Shown: piece by piece, positions 34,276-46,998 of the stretch
How positions within the stretch are numbered: position 1 is the stretch's first letter
Layout: each line of letters opens with the position of its first letter
Origin: Planctomycetota bacterium
GTDB taxonomy: Bacteria > Planctomycetota > JACOTG01
Length of the DNA: 64,000 nt
Assembly: GCA_016178505.1 (NCBI GenBank)
Contig: JACOTG010000052.1
Location: 1 to 64,000, forward strand
Direction: 5' to 3'
Position numbers and translations under genes: made by a program
Notes under the pieces: model-generated
Told to the model about the DNA's origin: nothing
What the model saw: only the letters and a program-made list of their open reading frames with translations
Database searches by the model: none

Positions 34276-36690
34276 ATGCCACGCCGCCAACAGCGACCGA
34301 ATGTGGCGAGGTTCCCGCCGGCCCCGCATCATCGGATCGCCTCGATCGCCGTCGCTCTTCTCGTCCTCGTGTGCTCGGCGTTCGCACAGGAAATGCGCGA
34401 CGTCCAGAAACGCGAGAGCGCCGCCGAGCGCGAGGCCCGCTATCGCGCGGCCGCTGAAGGAGAAATCCGTGCATCGGGCGGCTTCAAATGTGGGTACGTG
34501 GATCCTGACACTGGACAATTCGTCGTTGGCTTCGCCGGCAACGTCAGGATCTTCTCGAAGGGCCTTCAGATTCGGGCCGAGAATGTCGTCGTGTGGTGCA
34601 ACCGCGAGAAGCTCGATGCGGCGCGGATGAAGTCCGGCGACGCAGACGCTGATCAAGGCGGCGCCGTGATTCCTCTGGAAGCCGCCGAAGAGATCTATGC
34701 CGACGAGGACGTCACGGTCGAGATGGATCACGACAAGACGCACGAGTCGGTTCGTGCGGATCGCTTCTTCTACGACCTCAAACACGAGCAGGCCATTTTC
34801 GTCGACGGCTACGTCGAGAGCTACGCCGACGTGCGCGGCCGGCGCGTGCCCCTTTTCCTTCGAGCCGAAGAGATCCGGCAGCTTGGCGCGGGCTATTTCG
34901 TCGGGACCAACGCCAGCATCACGAACTGCAGCTATGGCGAACCGCACTGGCACGTGCACGCCTCCGAGATCACGCTCGACACGCGCACGCCGGGCGCGGC
35001 GCTCTATCGCGCGGACAACGCGAGCTTCCGCATCGGCGACTTCCCCATCTTCTGGCTGCCTTTCGTCCAAGGCGATTTGAACGGCGGTTCGAATTTCTAC
35101 TTCAAGGGCGCGCGCGTCGGTCACTCGACGAGGCTCGGCACGTACGCACTCACCGAGTGGGGCGACCAAATCCGTCTCGGCAGCGGCAAGGACCGATACA
35201 CCTGGGGCGACTGGACGCTGCACCTCGATCCGATGGAGAAGCGAGGAATGGGCGTCGGCCTCGACGTCGACTATCAAACCGCGCAGTACTTTGGCCGATT
35301 CCGCTCCTACTACCTTCACGACACGGGTGAGTCGGACAAGAACGACCAACCGATCGACGATCGCAGCCGCGGGCGCGTTCGTTTGCAGCATCGGCAGGAG
35401 GACTTGCCGTTCGGCTTCGAGGGCACGGCCGAGATCTCCTACCTCACGGATGAGAACTTCCTGAACGAGTTCTTCGAGCGGGAAGCGAAGACGGGAAAAG
35501 AGCAGGAGACGGTTGCGTACCTCAAAAAGACCTTCGACGACCAAGCGTTCACCGTTCTCGGCAAGTGGCGGATCAACGACTTTCAGACGACGACGGAGTA
35601 CCTGCCTCAAGCGGGCTACCGGGTGCTGTCGAAGCCGCTGCTACCGGGCACGCCGCTCGGGACGAACCTTTATTTCACCGACGAGACCGAGCTGGCAAAC
35701 GTTCGCTTCAGTCCGAGCACGGACCTGGCTCCGGGCGTCGAGGAGCGCCGCCAGACGACTCGCTTCGACACCCGGAACCAGTTGAACGTCCCCGCGTCGT
35801 TCGGCGACTTCAACCTGAACCCGTTCGTCGAGGGACGCTACACGGTGTGGGGCGAGCCCGCGGACCCGCAGACGCAGGACGTCATCGCGCGCGTCGTGAC
35901 CGCGTCCGGCTTTCGCCTCGATACCCAAGCGTGGCGCAACTACGACGCAAACGTCGGATGGATGCGAGTACACGGGGTTCGCCACGTGATCAATCCGGAG
36001 ATCGCGTTCCTGAATCGCTGGGCCGTGACGCAGTCGCCCGACGAGCTGATCCAGTTCGACGAAGTCGACGCCGTCAAGAAGGAGCAGTTCGTGGAGCTGT
36101 CCGTGCGAAATCGACTGGAGACCCGCGGCGGGGAGACGACGCGGACCTTTTTCGATTGGCGCATGGCCAACCGGTTCTTCCCCGACGCCGAGCGCGACGA
36201 CGCCGGCGATCCTTGGGGCCATCTCGAGAACGACGTGCGCGCGACGCTGTCCGACCGGTTGCTCGTTTTGTGGGACTCGGAATACGACTGGTACGAGCAC
36301 GCGTTCGCGTCGATGAACACAGGCGTTCGCGTCCGCCCGACCGAAGAAGCGCGCGTGCTCTTGCAGCATCGCTTCGTGCGCGACACCTCGTCCATCGTCG
36401 CCGGTGGACTCGAGTATCGCCTGAGCGAGAAATGGATCGCGGACGTCTTCGAGCAGTTCGACACCGAGATCGGCCGCGAGCTGGAAAACCGATTCGTCCT
36501 ACAGCGTTACACTCACGATTGGGTCTTCGAATTCGAGATCAGCGTGAACCACAACCAAAAGGACACACGAGTGTCCGTTGCGGTTTACCCGCGCGACTAC
36601 TTCTTCGGCAGCCAGCGCCAAAAGCGGGGTTTCGACGAAGCGCCGTTCTTCGACCGTGGGGCGGGGCCTGTTCACGATTCGAACAGGTGA
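34276..36690 (+). CDS. lptD: LPS-assembly outer-membrane protein LptD (OstA)
   Basis: An 804-residue protein from ATG 34276; the track version extends back over the previous gene. A signal peptide (IASIAVALLVLVCSAFAQ) leads to an OstA-type N-terminal domain (FAGNVRIFSKGLQIRAENVVVW, AAEEIYADEDVTVEMDHDK, RADRFFYDL). The LptD barrel follows, with RADNASFRIGDFPIFWLPFV as the characteristic junction and many alternating aromatic strands. It inserts lipopolysaccharide into the outer leaflet. The ORF begins 11 bases after the LptC/A-like stop. I did not find an lptB in the window. Confidence 0.88.
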   Translation: MPRRQQRPNVARFPPAPHHRIASIAVALLVLVCSAFAQEMRDVQKRESAAEREARYRAAAEGEIRASGGFKCGYVDPDTGQFVVGFAGNVRIFSKGLQIRAENVVVWCNREKLDAARMKSGDADADQGGAVIPLEAAEEIYADEDVTVEMDHDKTHESVRADRFFYDLKHEQAIFVDGYVESYADVRGRRVPLFLRAEEIRQLGAGYFVGTNASITNCSYGEPHWHVHASEITLDTRTPGAALYRADNASFRIGDFPIFWLPFVQGDLNGGSNFYFKGARVGHSTRLGTYALTEWGDQIRLGSGKDRYTWGDWTLHLDPMEKRGMGVGLDVDYQTAQYFGRFRSYYLHDTGESDKNDQPIDDRSRGRVRLQHRQEDLPFGFEGTAEISYLTDENFLNEFFEREAKTGKEQETVAYLKKTFDDQAFTVLGKWRINDFQTTTEYLPQAGYRVLSKPLLPGTPLGTNLYFTDETELANVRFSPSTDLAPGVEERRQTTRFDTRNQLNVPASFGDFNLNPFVEGRYTVWGEPADPQTQDVIARVVTASGFRLDTQAWRNYDANVGWMRVHGVRHVINPEIAFLNRWAVTQSPDELIQFDEVDAVKKEQFVELSVRNRLETRGGETTRTFFDWRMANRFFPDAERDDAGDPWGHLENDVRATLSDRLLVLWDSEYDWYEHAFASMNTGVRVRPTEEARVLLQHRFVRDTSSIVAGGLEYRLSEKWIADVFEQFDTEIGRELENRFVLQRYTHDWVFEFEISVNHNQKDTRVSVAVYPRDYFFGSQRQKRGFDEAPFFDRGAGPVHDSNR

Positions 36691-36829
36691 CGGGAAAGCC
36701 TCGCGGCTCGGCGTTTGCCCGTCCTTGACGCGGCTCCGCGGGGAGGGCTATAGTTGGGCCACTCTCCTTGGAGTCGTCTCCCTCGATCGATATCGAAGTC
36801 GTCAGTTTTTTGGAGTGCGATAACCAAAG

Positions 36830-37072
36830 ATGAATCTCGGCTGGATGGAAATGGTCGTGGTGCTCATCGTGGCTTTGCTGCTGTTCGGCAAGCGCCTCCC
36901 AGAGGTCGGCCGCTCACTCGGCAAGGGAATCCTCGAGTTCAAGAAGGGCATCAAGGGCATCGAGGATGACGTCAATCCCGACGAGCTCACGCGCGTTTCG
37001 GTGAAGCAGGATGATCGGTCGAGACAGCTCCCCAAGACCGAAGAAAAAGAGCTGAACAAGACCCCGGCCTGA
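36830..37072 (+). CDS. tatA: Twin-arginine translocase subunit TatA
   Basis: An 80-residue protein. One N-terminal membrane helix (GWMEMVVVLIVALLLFG) is followed by the family box FGKRLPEVGRSLGKGILEFKKGIKGIED and a charged tail. TatA oligomers form the pore that exports folded proteins. No tatB or tatC is nearby. It is convergent with gyrB, with 27 bases between stops. Confidence 0.92.
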   Translation: MNLGWMEMVVVLIVALLLFGKRLPEVGRSLGKGILEFKKGIKGIEDDVNPDELTRVSVKQDDRSRQLPKTEEKELNKTPA

Positions 37073-37099
37073 GCCCCGATTCGGTCGAGTAAGCCCCCG

Positions 37100-40955
<3,856 letters not shown>

Positions 40956-41059
40956 GAGAAACCCTCTGCTTTTCCCTCTTCTATCTCAGGGCTTGTTGAC
41001 TATGTCTCTCTTCATTCAACTGAAACCTACTCTTCATCATCTTGTCCACCGAGACAGGT

Positions 41060-41068
41060 TGTGGAGAA
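41060..41068 (-). other. DnaA-box-like site TTCTCCACA
   Basis: Eight of nine bases match TTATCCACA on the minus strand. A second plus-strand partial match (TTGTCCACC, 41042-41050) lies 9 bases away, pointing toward it. Confidence 0.5.
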
Positions 41069-41226
41069 CTCGAGCGTACCGCGGCTAACTCCTAGAACCC
41101 GTGGTGCCTCGGAGCCATCGTCGGTTCCGTCGAACGTGGAGTAGCCGTGGAAACCGGCTTCAAGAAAGACCCGCCTCTTCACACCTATCCCGTCGTCTGT
41201 CCGAGCAATCGCCGCCGCCGCCGCCA

Positions 41227-41235
41227 TTCTCCACA
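41227..41235 (+). other. DnaA-box-like site TTCTCCACA
   Basis: An identical copy of the site at 41060-41068 but on the plus strand, inside the dnaA-dnaN interval. The repetition of the same variant suggests a lineage-specific box. Confidence 0.5.
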
Positions 41236-41378
41236 GGCCATCCACCGCCGCCGAACGGTCTGCCGACAAGGATGTTCTTGGTTGAAAAACCGACCCATTG
41301 TACCAGCGTGCCGGAGCACCCACAAGAAAGCGAGTGGCGCGCAGTTCGAGCGTCATTGGCGCCCCCATCGGAAGACGT

Positions 41379-42737
41379 TCAGGAGACGAGTTTCTTGGAG
41401 AGCTGGTCGACCGTCGCGCGAGTTTCCGGGTTGGTCTCGACGAGGTGTTGGATCTTGTCCTCGGCGTAGAGGACGGTCGTGTGATCCCGCCCCCCGAAGA
41501 ACCCGCCGATTTCCTCGAGTGAATAGGGCGAGTGCTTTCGCGCGAGGTACATGCAGAGTTGGCGCGGCAGCACGATCGATTTGACGCGACGCTTGGACTG
41601 CAGATCGCCCTTCTTCAAATTGAAGTAGGTCGTCACGACCGCGATGATCTGGTCGATGCTGTGGATGGTCGCGGGGACCAACAAATCTCGGAACGCTTCA
41701 CGCGCGAGCGCAAGGTCGACACGCCGTGATGCCAAGGAAGCGTGCGCGAGCAGCTTCGTAACCGCGCCTTCGAGCTCTCGAATGTTCGTGTCGATTCGCT
41801 CCGCGAGAAAGAGTGCAACGTCGTCAGGAACTTCGCTGGACGCAAGGCGCGCCTTCTTCTTGATGATCGCCACGCGCGTTTCGAGACACGGCGGGTCGAT
41901 CTGCGTGACGAAGCCGCACTTGAATCGGCTGACCAAACGCTCCTTCAGAGTCGGAATCTCTTTCGGCGGCGAATCGCTGGAGAGGACGATCTGCTTGTGC
42001 GCGTTGTAGAGAGTATTGAAAGTGTGGAAGAACTCTTCCTGCGTTCGCTCCTTGTTGGCCAGGAAGTGAATGTCGTCGATGAGAAGCATGTCGACGTGAC
42101 GATAGCGGAAGCGGAATGACTCTAGCTCACCGCGCTCGATGGCGGCGACGAACTGGTTCACGAACGTCTCGCAGGAAAGATAGAGGATGTGAAACGTTCG
42201 TTCGCGACGCAGAACTTCGTGGCACACGGCCTGGAGAAGATGGGTCTTGCCGAGTCCGACCGATCCGTGGAGGAAGAGCGGATTGTACGCCCGCGCGGGT
42301 GCCTCGACGACGGCGAGCGAGGCCGCATGTGACAGCCGGTTTCCGGGACCCACGACGAAGTTCTCGAACGTGTATTGACGGTTGAGCGTCAGCTCCGACA
42401 CCGGCCGGGATGGAGCCATCGGACTCGGCTGCTCCCCCGACGAAGGCGTTTCCGTGCGGTTCGCCGCGTCCATGGGGCGAACCGTGAAGCAGAACTCGGG
42501 AACGAATCCGAGGATTCGCCCGCACGATTCACCGAGCAACTCGACATAGTGCTCGCGAAGCCAATCGCGAAAGAAAGCGTTCGGCACTGCCAGCTCGAGA
42601 GTCGAGCCGTCGAACGCGAGAGCTTCGACCTTTCGAAACCAGGTGTCGAACTGCTGACTGCTGAGAGCACCGCGAAGCTCGTGCTGGGTCTGGGCCCAGA
42701 TTTCTTGCGCGGAGACCGAAGACGAAGGCAGAGGCAT
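41379..42737 (-). CDS. dnaA: Chromosomal replication initiator DnaA
   Basis: A 452-residue protein from ATG 42737, which has GGGAG at 7 bases; the 595-residue track ORF extends upstream without support. Domain I is EIWAQTQHELRGALSSQQFDTWFRKVEAL; domain III has Walker A GSVGLGKT (158-165), LLIDDIHFLANKERTQEEFFHTFNTL and TNIRELEGAV; domain IV ends with LARKHSPYSLEEIGGFFGGRDHTTVLYA, the DnaA-box-binding signature. It melts the origin and loads helicase. It heads the dnaA-oriC-dnaN-dciA-gyrB block. Confidence 0.97.
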   Translation of the reverse strand: MPLPSSSVSAQEIWAQTQHELRGALSSQQFDTWFRKVEALAFDGSTLELAVPNAFFRDWLREHYVELLGESCGRILGFVPEFCFTVRPMDAANRTETPSSGEQPSPMAPSRPVSELTLNRQYTFENFVVGPGNRLSHAASLAVVEAPARAYNPLFLHGSVGLGKTHLLQAVCHEVLRRERTFHILYLSCETFVNQFVAAIERGELESFRFRYRHVDMLLIDDIHFLANKERTQEEFFHTFNTLYNAHKQIVLSSDSPPKEIPTLKERLVSRFKCGFVTQIDPPCLETRVAIIKKKARLASSEVPDDVALFLAERIDTNIRELEGAVTKLLAHASLASRRVDLALAREAFRDLLVPATIHSIDQIIAVVTTYFNLKKGDLQSKRRVKSIVLPRQLCMYLARKHSPYSLEEIGGFFGGRDHTTVLYAEDKIQHLVETNPETRATVDQLSKKLVS

Positions 42738-42778
42738 TCGGTAGCTCCCGACGTGTGAATTGGACTCCGTGTCTCGTG

Positions 42779-42793
42779 CCGACCGAAGGTCGG
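42779..42793 (-). promoter_or_regulatory. Hairpin in the dnaA leader
   Basis: CCGACC and GGTCGG form a perfect 6-base stem with a 3-base loop, 42 bases before the dnaA start codon. It may be a leader hairpin or a protein-binding palindrome. The rest of 42738-42997 shows an A8 tract near 42965 but no clear gene. Confidence 0.35.
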
Positions 42794-42997
42794 ACCCCTT
42801 AACCTTCTCGCAATGAGATGAGGGGCACGTATTCGAACACCCCACCCCGAGTGAACGCGCGGATCCTATCTCCGACCCTCTGTCCTTCAAGGAAAAAAGA
42901 CGGCGTCCGACGACACGAGACGCGACGCGCAAACGCGGCGCGGAGTTGCGATCGTAGAACTGCAAAAAAAATTTCCGGAAGTGCCCGCCGCGATCGA

Positions 42998-44155
42998 TCA
43001 GCTTCGGAGGCACCGCACGATGTCGATCACCCGCTGCGCCGCATTTTTCGCGGCTTGTGCGTCGATCGACGCACCGAAGCTGAAGCGTACGGATCCGCGC
43101 ACGCGATCTTCGGGCAAGCCAAGCGCGCGAAGAACGTGCGACGGCTCCACAGCTCCGGATGAACAAGCAGAGCCGGACGACGCAGCGACACCGGCGAGAT
43201 CGAGATGCACGAGCAGCGATTGCGCTTCGATACCGGTGAACGCGAGGTTCAGAGTATTCGGCAGCGTGCCGTCCGAACGAGGCGGCAGTCCGTTCACGGT
43301 GAACTCAACGCCCGCCTCCTCGATCGTCTCGAGAAACGCCGCAGTCGAGGCGCGGACGCACCGCGTCGTCTCGTCCAAGCGATCGACCGCGAGCTTCATC
43401 GCGACCGCGAGACCCACGGCCCCCGCGACGTTCTCGGTCCCCGCACGCCGGCCCCCTTCTTGCCTGCCACCCCGCAGGCTTGGCTGAAACCGGACGCCGT
43501 CTCGCACATAGAGGAGCCCGGTCCCTGGAGGTCCCCCGAACTTGTGGCCGGAGATCGACAGAGAGTGCACGTCGAGGTCGGAGACTCGCACGCTCATCTT
43601 GCCGAACGCTTGAACGGCATCGGTGTGCACGAGAACACCGTTGGACGCGACCGCACGAGCGACCGCGGCGACCGGTTCGATCGTCCCGATCTCATTGTTG
43701 GCGAGCATGAGAGTGACGAGTCGTGTGCTGGGGAGCACCGCGTCGACGACGTGGGTTACCGCGATACGCCCGAACTCGTCGACCGGGAGCACCGCTGTGC
43801 GGACGTCGGGTCCCTCGAGGGCCCGAACGGATTCGAGCGTCGCCGGGTGCTCGATCGCGCTGGTGATGACGTGGAGCGGTCGGGAGCACAGACCCAACAG
43901 GCCTTGGAGGGCCAGCGAGATGGACTCGGTGCCGCCTGAAGTAAACACGACCTCGGACTCCTTCGCTCCGAGTGCTCCCGCAGCGACCGCTCGGGCTTCG
44001 TGAAGCGCCGCGCGAGCTCGACGTCCCGGTTCATGTAAGGAGCTGGGATTCCCAGGGCCGGACTGCCAGTACTGGAGCATGCTCTCCTGCACCTCTGGGA
44101 GCATGGGCGCCGTGGCGTTGTAGTCCAAGTAATAGGAAGTCGAGGGCCGGGCCAT
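42998..44155 (-). CDS. iscS: Cysteine desulfurase (IscS/NifS family)
   Basis: A 385-residue PLP enzyme from ATG 44155 (MARPSTSYYLDYNATAPM). The PLP Lys lies in LSISGHKFGGPPGTG; the mobile loop with the catalytic Cys is SSGSACSSGAVEPSHVL; other blocks are FTSGGTESISLAL, ANNEIGTIEPV and GTENVAGAVGLA. It releases sulfur from cysteine as a persulfide for Fe-S clusters or tRNA thiolation, and could feed the rhodanese in the 11.5 kb cluster. No iscU or mnmA is adjacent. It is divergent from trpC. Confidence 0.92.
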   Translation of the reverse strand: MARPSTSYYLDYNATAPMLPEVQESMLQYWQSGPGNPSSLHEPGRRARAALHEARAVAAGALGAKESEVVFTSGGTESISLALQGLLGLCSRPLHVITSAIEHPATLESVRALEGPDVRTAVLPVDEFGRIAVTHVVDAVLPSTRLVTLMLANNEIGTIEPVAAVARAVASNGVLVHTDAVQAFGKMSVRVSDLDVHSLSISGHKFGGPPGTGLLYVRDGVRFQPSLRGGRQEGGRRAGTENVAGAVGLAVAMKLAVDRLDETTRCVRASTAAFLETIEEAGVEFTVNGLPPRSDGTLPNTLNLAFTGIEAQSLLVHLDLAGVAASSGSACSSGAVEPSHVLRALGLPEDRVRGSVRFSFGASIDAQAAKNAAQRVIDIVRCLRS

Positions 44156-44219
44156 GTTGCGGCCTGTAGCACGTCCGACGTCGCTGTGTCGAGGGGGTTG
44201 TGATACAAGCGTCGCTCGC

Positions 44220-45083
44220 ATGGGAAGCGACGAATCGAGAAGCCAACGGCGGGTCGGGCTCGACGAAATCGCCGCGTACAAACGCAAGGAAGTCGCCGCC
44301 CGGAAGCGCGACACTCCCGTTTCGGAGTTGGAACGGCGCATCGCCGCGCTCGCGCCGGCGCGGTCGCTTGCCGACGCGCTTCGTCGTCGCGAGGCCGACT
44401 CCATTCGCGCGATCGCGGAAGTGAAGCGAGCGTCTCCCAGCCGCGGCCCGATCCGCCTCGATGCGAACGCGGCAGCGACGGCGTCGGCGTACGCTCGGTC
44501 GGGCGCCGCCGCGATCTCTGTCCTCACCGAGTCGCGTTGGTTTCGAGGAAGCGACGACGATGTGAGAGCCGCCAAGGCAGCGGTGTCGCTCCCGATCTTG
44601 CGGAAAGACTTCGTCGTGGACGCGTTTCAGGTGGTCGAAGCGCGCGCGATCGGAGCAGACGCCGTGCTGCTTCTGGTTTCGCTCCATCCGACGGCGGCCG
44701 CGTTGCGGATGCTCTTGACCACCGCGCGTTCGGTCGGCATCGAGGCGCTCGTCGAAGCCCACGACGAGCGAGAACTAGATGTCGCGCGCGAAGCCGGCGC
44801 GACCCTGATCGGGATCAACAACCGGAACCTCGCCACGTTCGCCGTCGATCGTGATCTTGCACTTCGACTCATCGGCACTCTTCCGCGCAGCGTCGTACGG
44901 GTCGCCGAGAGCGGCATCTCGACCCGCGAAGCCGTGGTTGCGCTCGAGGCCGCAGGGGCCGACGCGATTCTCGTGGGTGAAGCGTTGATGTCGAGCGCAG
45001 ATCCCGGCCGCGCGCTGCGTCGACTACTCGGTGATCCCGGAGCCGATCAAGCCCGTTCGAACACGGCCACCGAAGAGTCTTGA
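44220..45083 (+). CDS. trpC: Indole-3-glycerol phosphate synthase
   Basis: A 287-residue protein from ATG 44220. TIM-barrel signatures are intact: AIAEVKRASPSRGPI, ILRKDFVVDAFQVVEARAIGADAVLLLV, VEAHDERELDVAREAGATLIGINNRNLATF and VAESGISTREAV. It makes indole-3-glycerol phosphate in tryptophan synthesis. Only trpG (49.6 kb) is otherwise present from this pathway, so the trp genes are scattered. The start lies 64 bases from the divergent cysteine desulfurase. Confidence 0.94.
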   Translation: MGSDESRSQRRVGLDEIAAYKRKEVAARKRDTPVSELERRIAALAPARSLADALRRREADSIRAIAEVKRASPSRGPIRLDANAAATASAYARSGAAAISVLTESRWFRGSDDDVRAAKAAVSLPILRKDFVVDAFQVVEARAIGADAVLLLVSLHPTAAALRMLLTTARSVGIEALVEAHDERELDVAREAGATLIGINNRNLATFAVDRDLALRLIGTLPRSVVRVAESGISTREAVVALEAAGADAILVGEALMSSADPGRALRRLLGDPGADQARSNTATEES

Positions 45084-45115
45084 TCGCGAGCGTCGCGCAA
45101 TGGAGCGCGTGCGAG

Positions 45116-46240
45116 TCAGCGTCGAGCGAGGATTTCGCGGTAGTAGTCTTCGTAGCGCGTGACGATTTGTTGCCGGTCGAAGAGGCGGACTGCGCGCTCT
45201 CGTCCCGCATCGCCGAGACGCCGATGATGTGCCGGGTTCTCGAGGACCTCGATCCCGCGGCGTCCCATCGCCTCGAAATCTCCGAGCTCGCAGAGAAAGC
45301 CGGTCACTCCGTCTTCCACGACTTCGACGAGACCCCCAGCACGCGCACCAATGACCGGCACGGCGCAGCTCATCGCTTCGAGTGCGGCGAGGCCGAAGCT
45401 CTCGCGTTCGCTCGGAAGGAGAAAGAGGTCCGAGACGGCGAGAATCTCCTCCGTCGCATCGCGCTTGCCGAGCGACGAGACGAAATCCGCGATCCCCAAC
45501 TGCTCTGCTAGTTCGAGCGCGCGGCCCAGCTCCGGTCCCTCCCCCACGAGAACGAGTCGGCTCGGAACTTTCGCGTGGATCGCGGCGAACGTCTGCACGA
45601 CATCGGGGATGCGCTTCACCGGGCGGAAGTTCGACACGTGGGTCACGATCTTCTCGCCAGGGCGCGCCAAGCACTCGCGCTTGAGATGGGTGCGGCCCGG
45701 GGCGAATCGTTCCGCGTCGATGAAGTTGGGCAGAACGCGAATGTCGCAGGTCACGCCGAAGATCTGACGCGTCGCGCCTTCGAGGTAGTTCGAAACCGCG
45801 GTGACGCCGTCGGAGCGCTCGATCGCGAACTTCGTCACCTGGAAGTACGAGGCGTCGTTTCCGACGATCGTGATGTCGGTTCCGTGTAGCGTGACGATCG
45901 TCTTCATGCTTCGCCCCGCGAGCATCTCTCTCGCGAGGTACGCACTGACCGCGTGCGGTATCGCGTAGTGCGCGTGCACGATGTCGAGACCGTGTCGCTC
46001 CATCACCTCGAGCAGCTTGCTGGCGAGCGCGAGGTCGTACGGCGGATAGCGGAACAACGGGTACGTCGTGACCTCGACTTCGTGGAAGAAGACGTTCTCC
46101 TGTAAGGGCTCGAGGCGAAAGGGCCGCGAGTAGCTGAGAACGTGGACCTCGTGCCCGCGCTGCGCGAGCGCGAGACCCAGCTCGGTCGCGACGACGCCGC
46201 TACCACCGAACGTCGGATAACACGCGATTCCGATCTTCAT
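45116..46240 (-). CDS. bshA: N-acetyl-alpha-D-glucosaminyl L-malate synthase BshA
   Basis: A 374-residue GT4 glycosyltransferase from ATG 46240, overlapping bshB1 by ATGA. The BshA N-terminus KIGIACYPTFGGSGVVATELGLALAQRGHEVHVLSY is diagnostic, with VHAHYAIPHAVSAYLARE, TLHGTDITIVG and the nucleotide-sugar site PSERESFGLAALEAMSCAVPVIGARAGGLVEVV. It joins GlcNAc to L-malate, the first step of bacillithiol synthesis. It is the third gene of bshC-bshB1-bshA. Confidence 0.94.
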   Translation of the reverse strand: MKIGIACYPTFGGSGVVATELGLALAQRGHEVHVLSYSRPFRLEPLQENVFFHEVEVTTYPLFRYPPYDLALASKLLEVMERHGLDIVHAHYAIPHAVSAYLAREMLAGRSMKTIVTLHGTDITIVGNDASYFQVTKFAIERSDGVTAVSNYLEGATRQIFGVTCDIRVLPNFIDAERFAPGRTHLKRECLARPGEKIVTHVSNFRPVKRIPDVVQTFAAIHAKVPSRLVLVGEGPELGRALELAEQLGIADFVSSLGKRDATEEILAVSDLFLLPSERESFGLAALEAMSCAVPVIGARAGGLVEVVEDGVTGFLCELGDFEAMGRRGIEVLENPAHHRRLGDAGRERAVRLFDRQQIVTRYEDYYREILARR

Positions 46241-46998
46241 GATTTCGACTTTCCCGTCGGTGGCACGGCGTCGGGCCAGGCCGCGACGGGATCCGCGACG
46301 CGCACGGGTCCTTCGACCCAATAGGGCTCGCCGTATCGAACGCCAATGGCCGTCCCATAATAGCGGTCGCGGGCTTCGAGCTCGTCGAGGAACTCCTTGC
46401 GGGCAAGGTTCGTCGGGCTCTCGTCGCTCTCTCCCTTGAAGAACTGCGAACCATAGCAACGAATCGCAGCCATTTTCTCGCCGAACATGTCGGTGATGTC
46501 GACCACGAACGAAGGCACGAATCGCCAGTGCTGCATGAAATGGATGACTTGGTTCGCGCGGTGCGGCGGGAGGCGATCGATCGCATCCGGCGGAAACTTC
46601 GCCACGCCGGCGAGGAAGTGGCTCTCGACGACGAGTGATCCGGCGCGTGCATGGTCGGGATGAAGATCGCGAGTCGGTGGCGCGACGAGGAGCTGCGGCC
46701 GCCACTTGCGAATTGCCGCAACGACCCCGCTTCGAGCGGACCCGCCATCGGGGACGCTGCCGTCCGGCAGCTCGAGGTTTTCCCGGGCAACGATCCCGAG
46801 GATGCGAGACGCTGCGTCCGTCTCTGCGCGACGCGACTCGACGGTTCCGCGCGTGGACAACTCGCCTCGCGTGCAGTCGACGACGACGACGCGTCTTCCT
46901 CGGCGAACGAGCGAACGGATCAGGCCGCCGCAGCCCATCTCGATGTCGTCCGGGTGTGCGCCAAAGACGAGCGCGTCGGCGGGATCGGGCAAGCTCAT
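46237..46998 (-). CDS. bshB1: Bacillithiol deacetylase BshB1
   Basis: A 253-residue LmbE/PIG-L-family zinc deacetylase. Metal site 1 is FGAHPDDIEMGCGG; the later site is RDLHPDHARAGSLV. The tail RARDRYYGTAIGVRYGEPYWVEGPV matches the BshB1 group. It removes the acetyl group from GlcNAc-malate. It overlaps both neighbours by four bases, so the three enzymes are translated together. Confidence 0.93.
   Translation of the reverse strand: MSLPDPADALVFGAHPDDIEMGCGGLIRSLVRRGRRVVVVDCTRGELSTRGTVESRRAETDAASRILGIVARENLELPDGSVPDGGSARSGVVAAIRKWRPQLLVAPPTRDLHPDHARAGSLVVESHFLAGVAKFPPDAIDRLPPHRANQVIHFMQHWRFVPSFVVDITDMFGEKMAAIRCYGSQFFKGESDESPTNLARKEFLDELEARDRYYGTAIGVRYGEPYWVEGPVRVADPVAAWPDAVPPTGKSKS

Larger units (their letters stand above)
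40956..41378. other. Candidate chromosomal replication origin (oriC) between dnaA and dnaN
   Basis: These 423 bases hold no convincing gene. They contain two copies of TTCTCCACA (one mismatch to the DnaA box TTATCCACA), one on each strand, and TTGTCCACC on the plus strand. The first 80 bases (about 40965-41040) are pyrimidine-rich and less GC-rich than their surroundings, a possible unwinding element. The dnaA-dnaN intergenic space is a classical oriC location. Box quality is moderate, so the call rests mainly on context. Confidence 0.55.
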
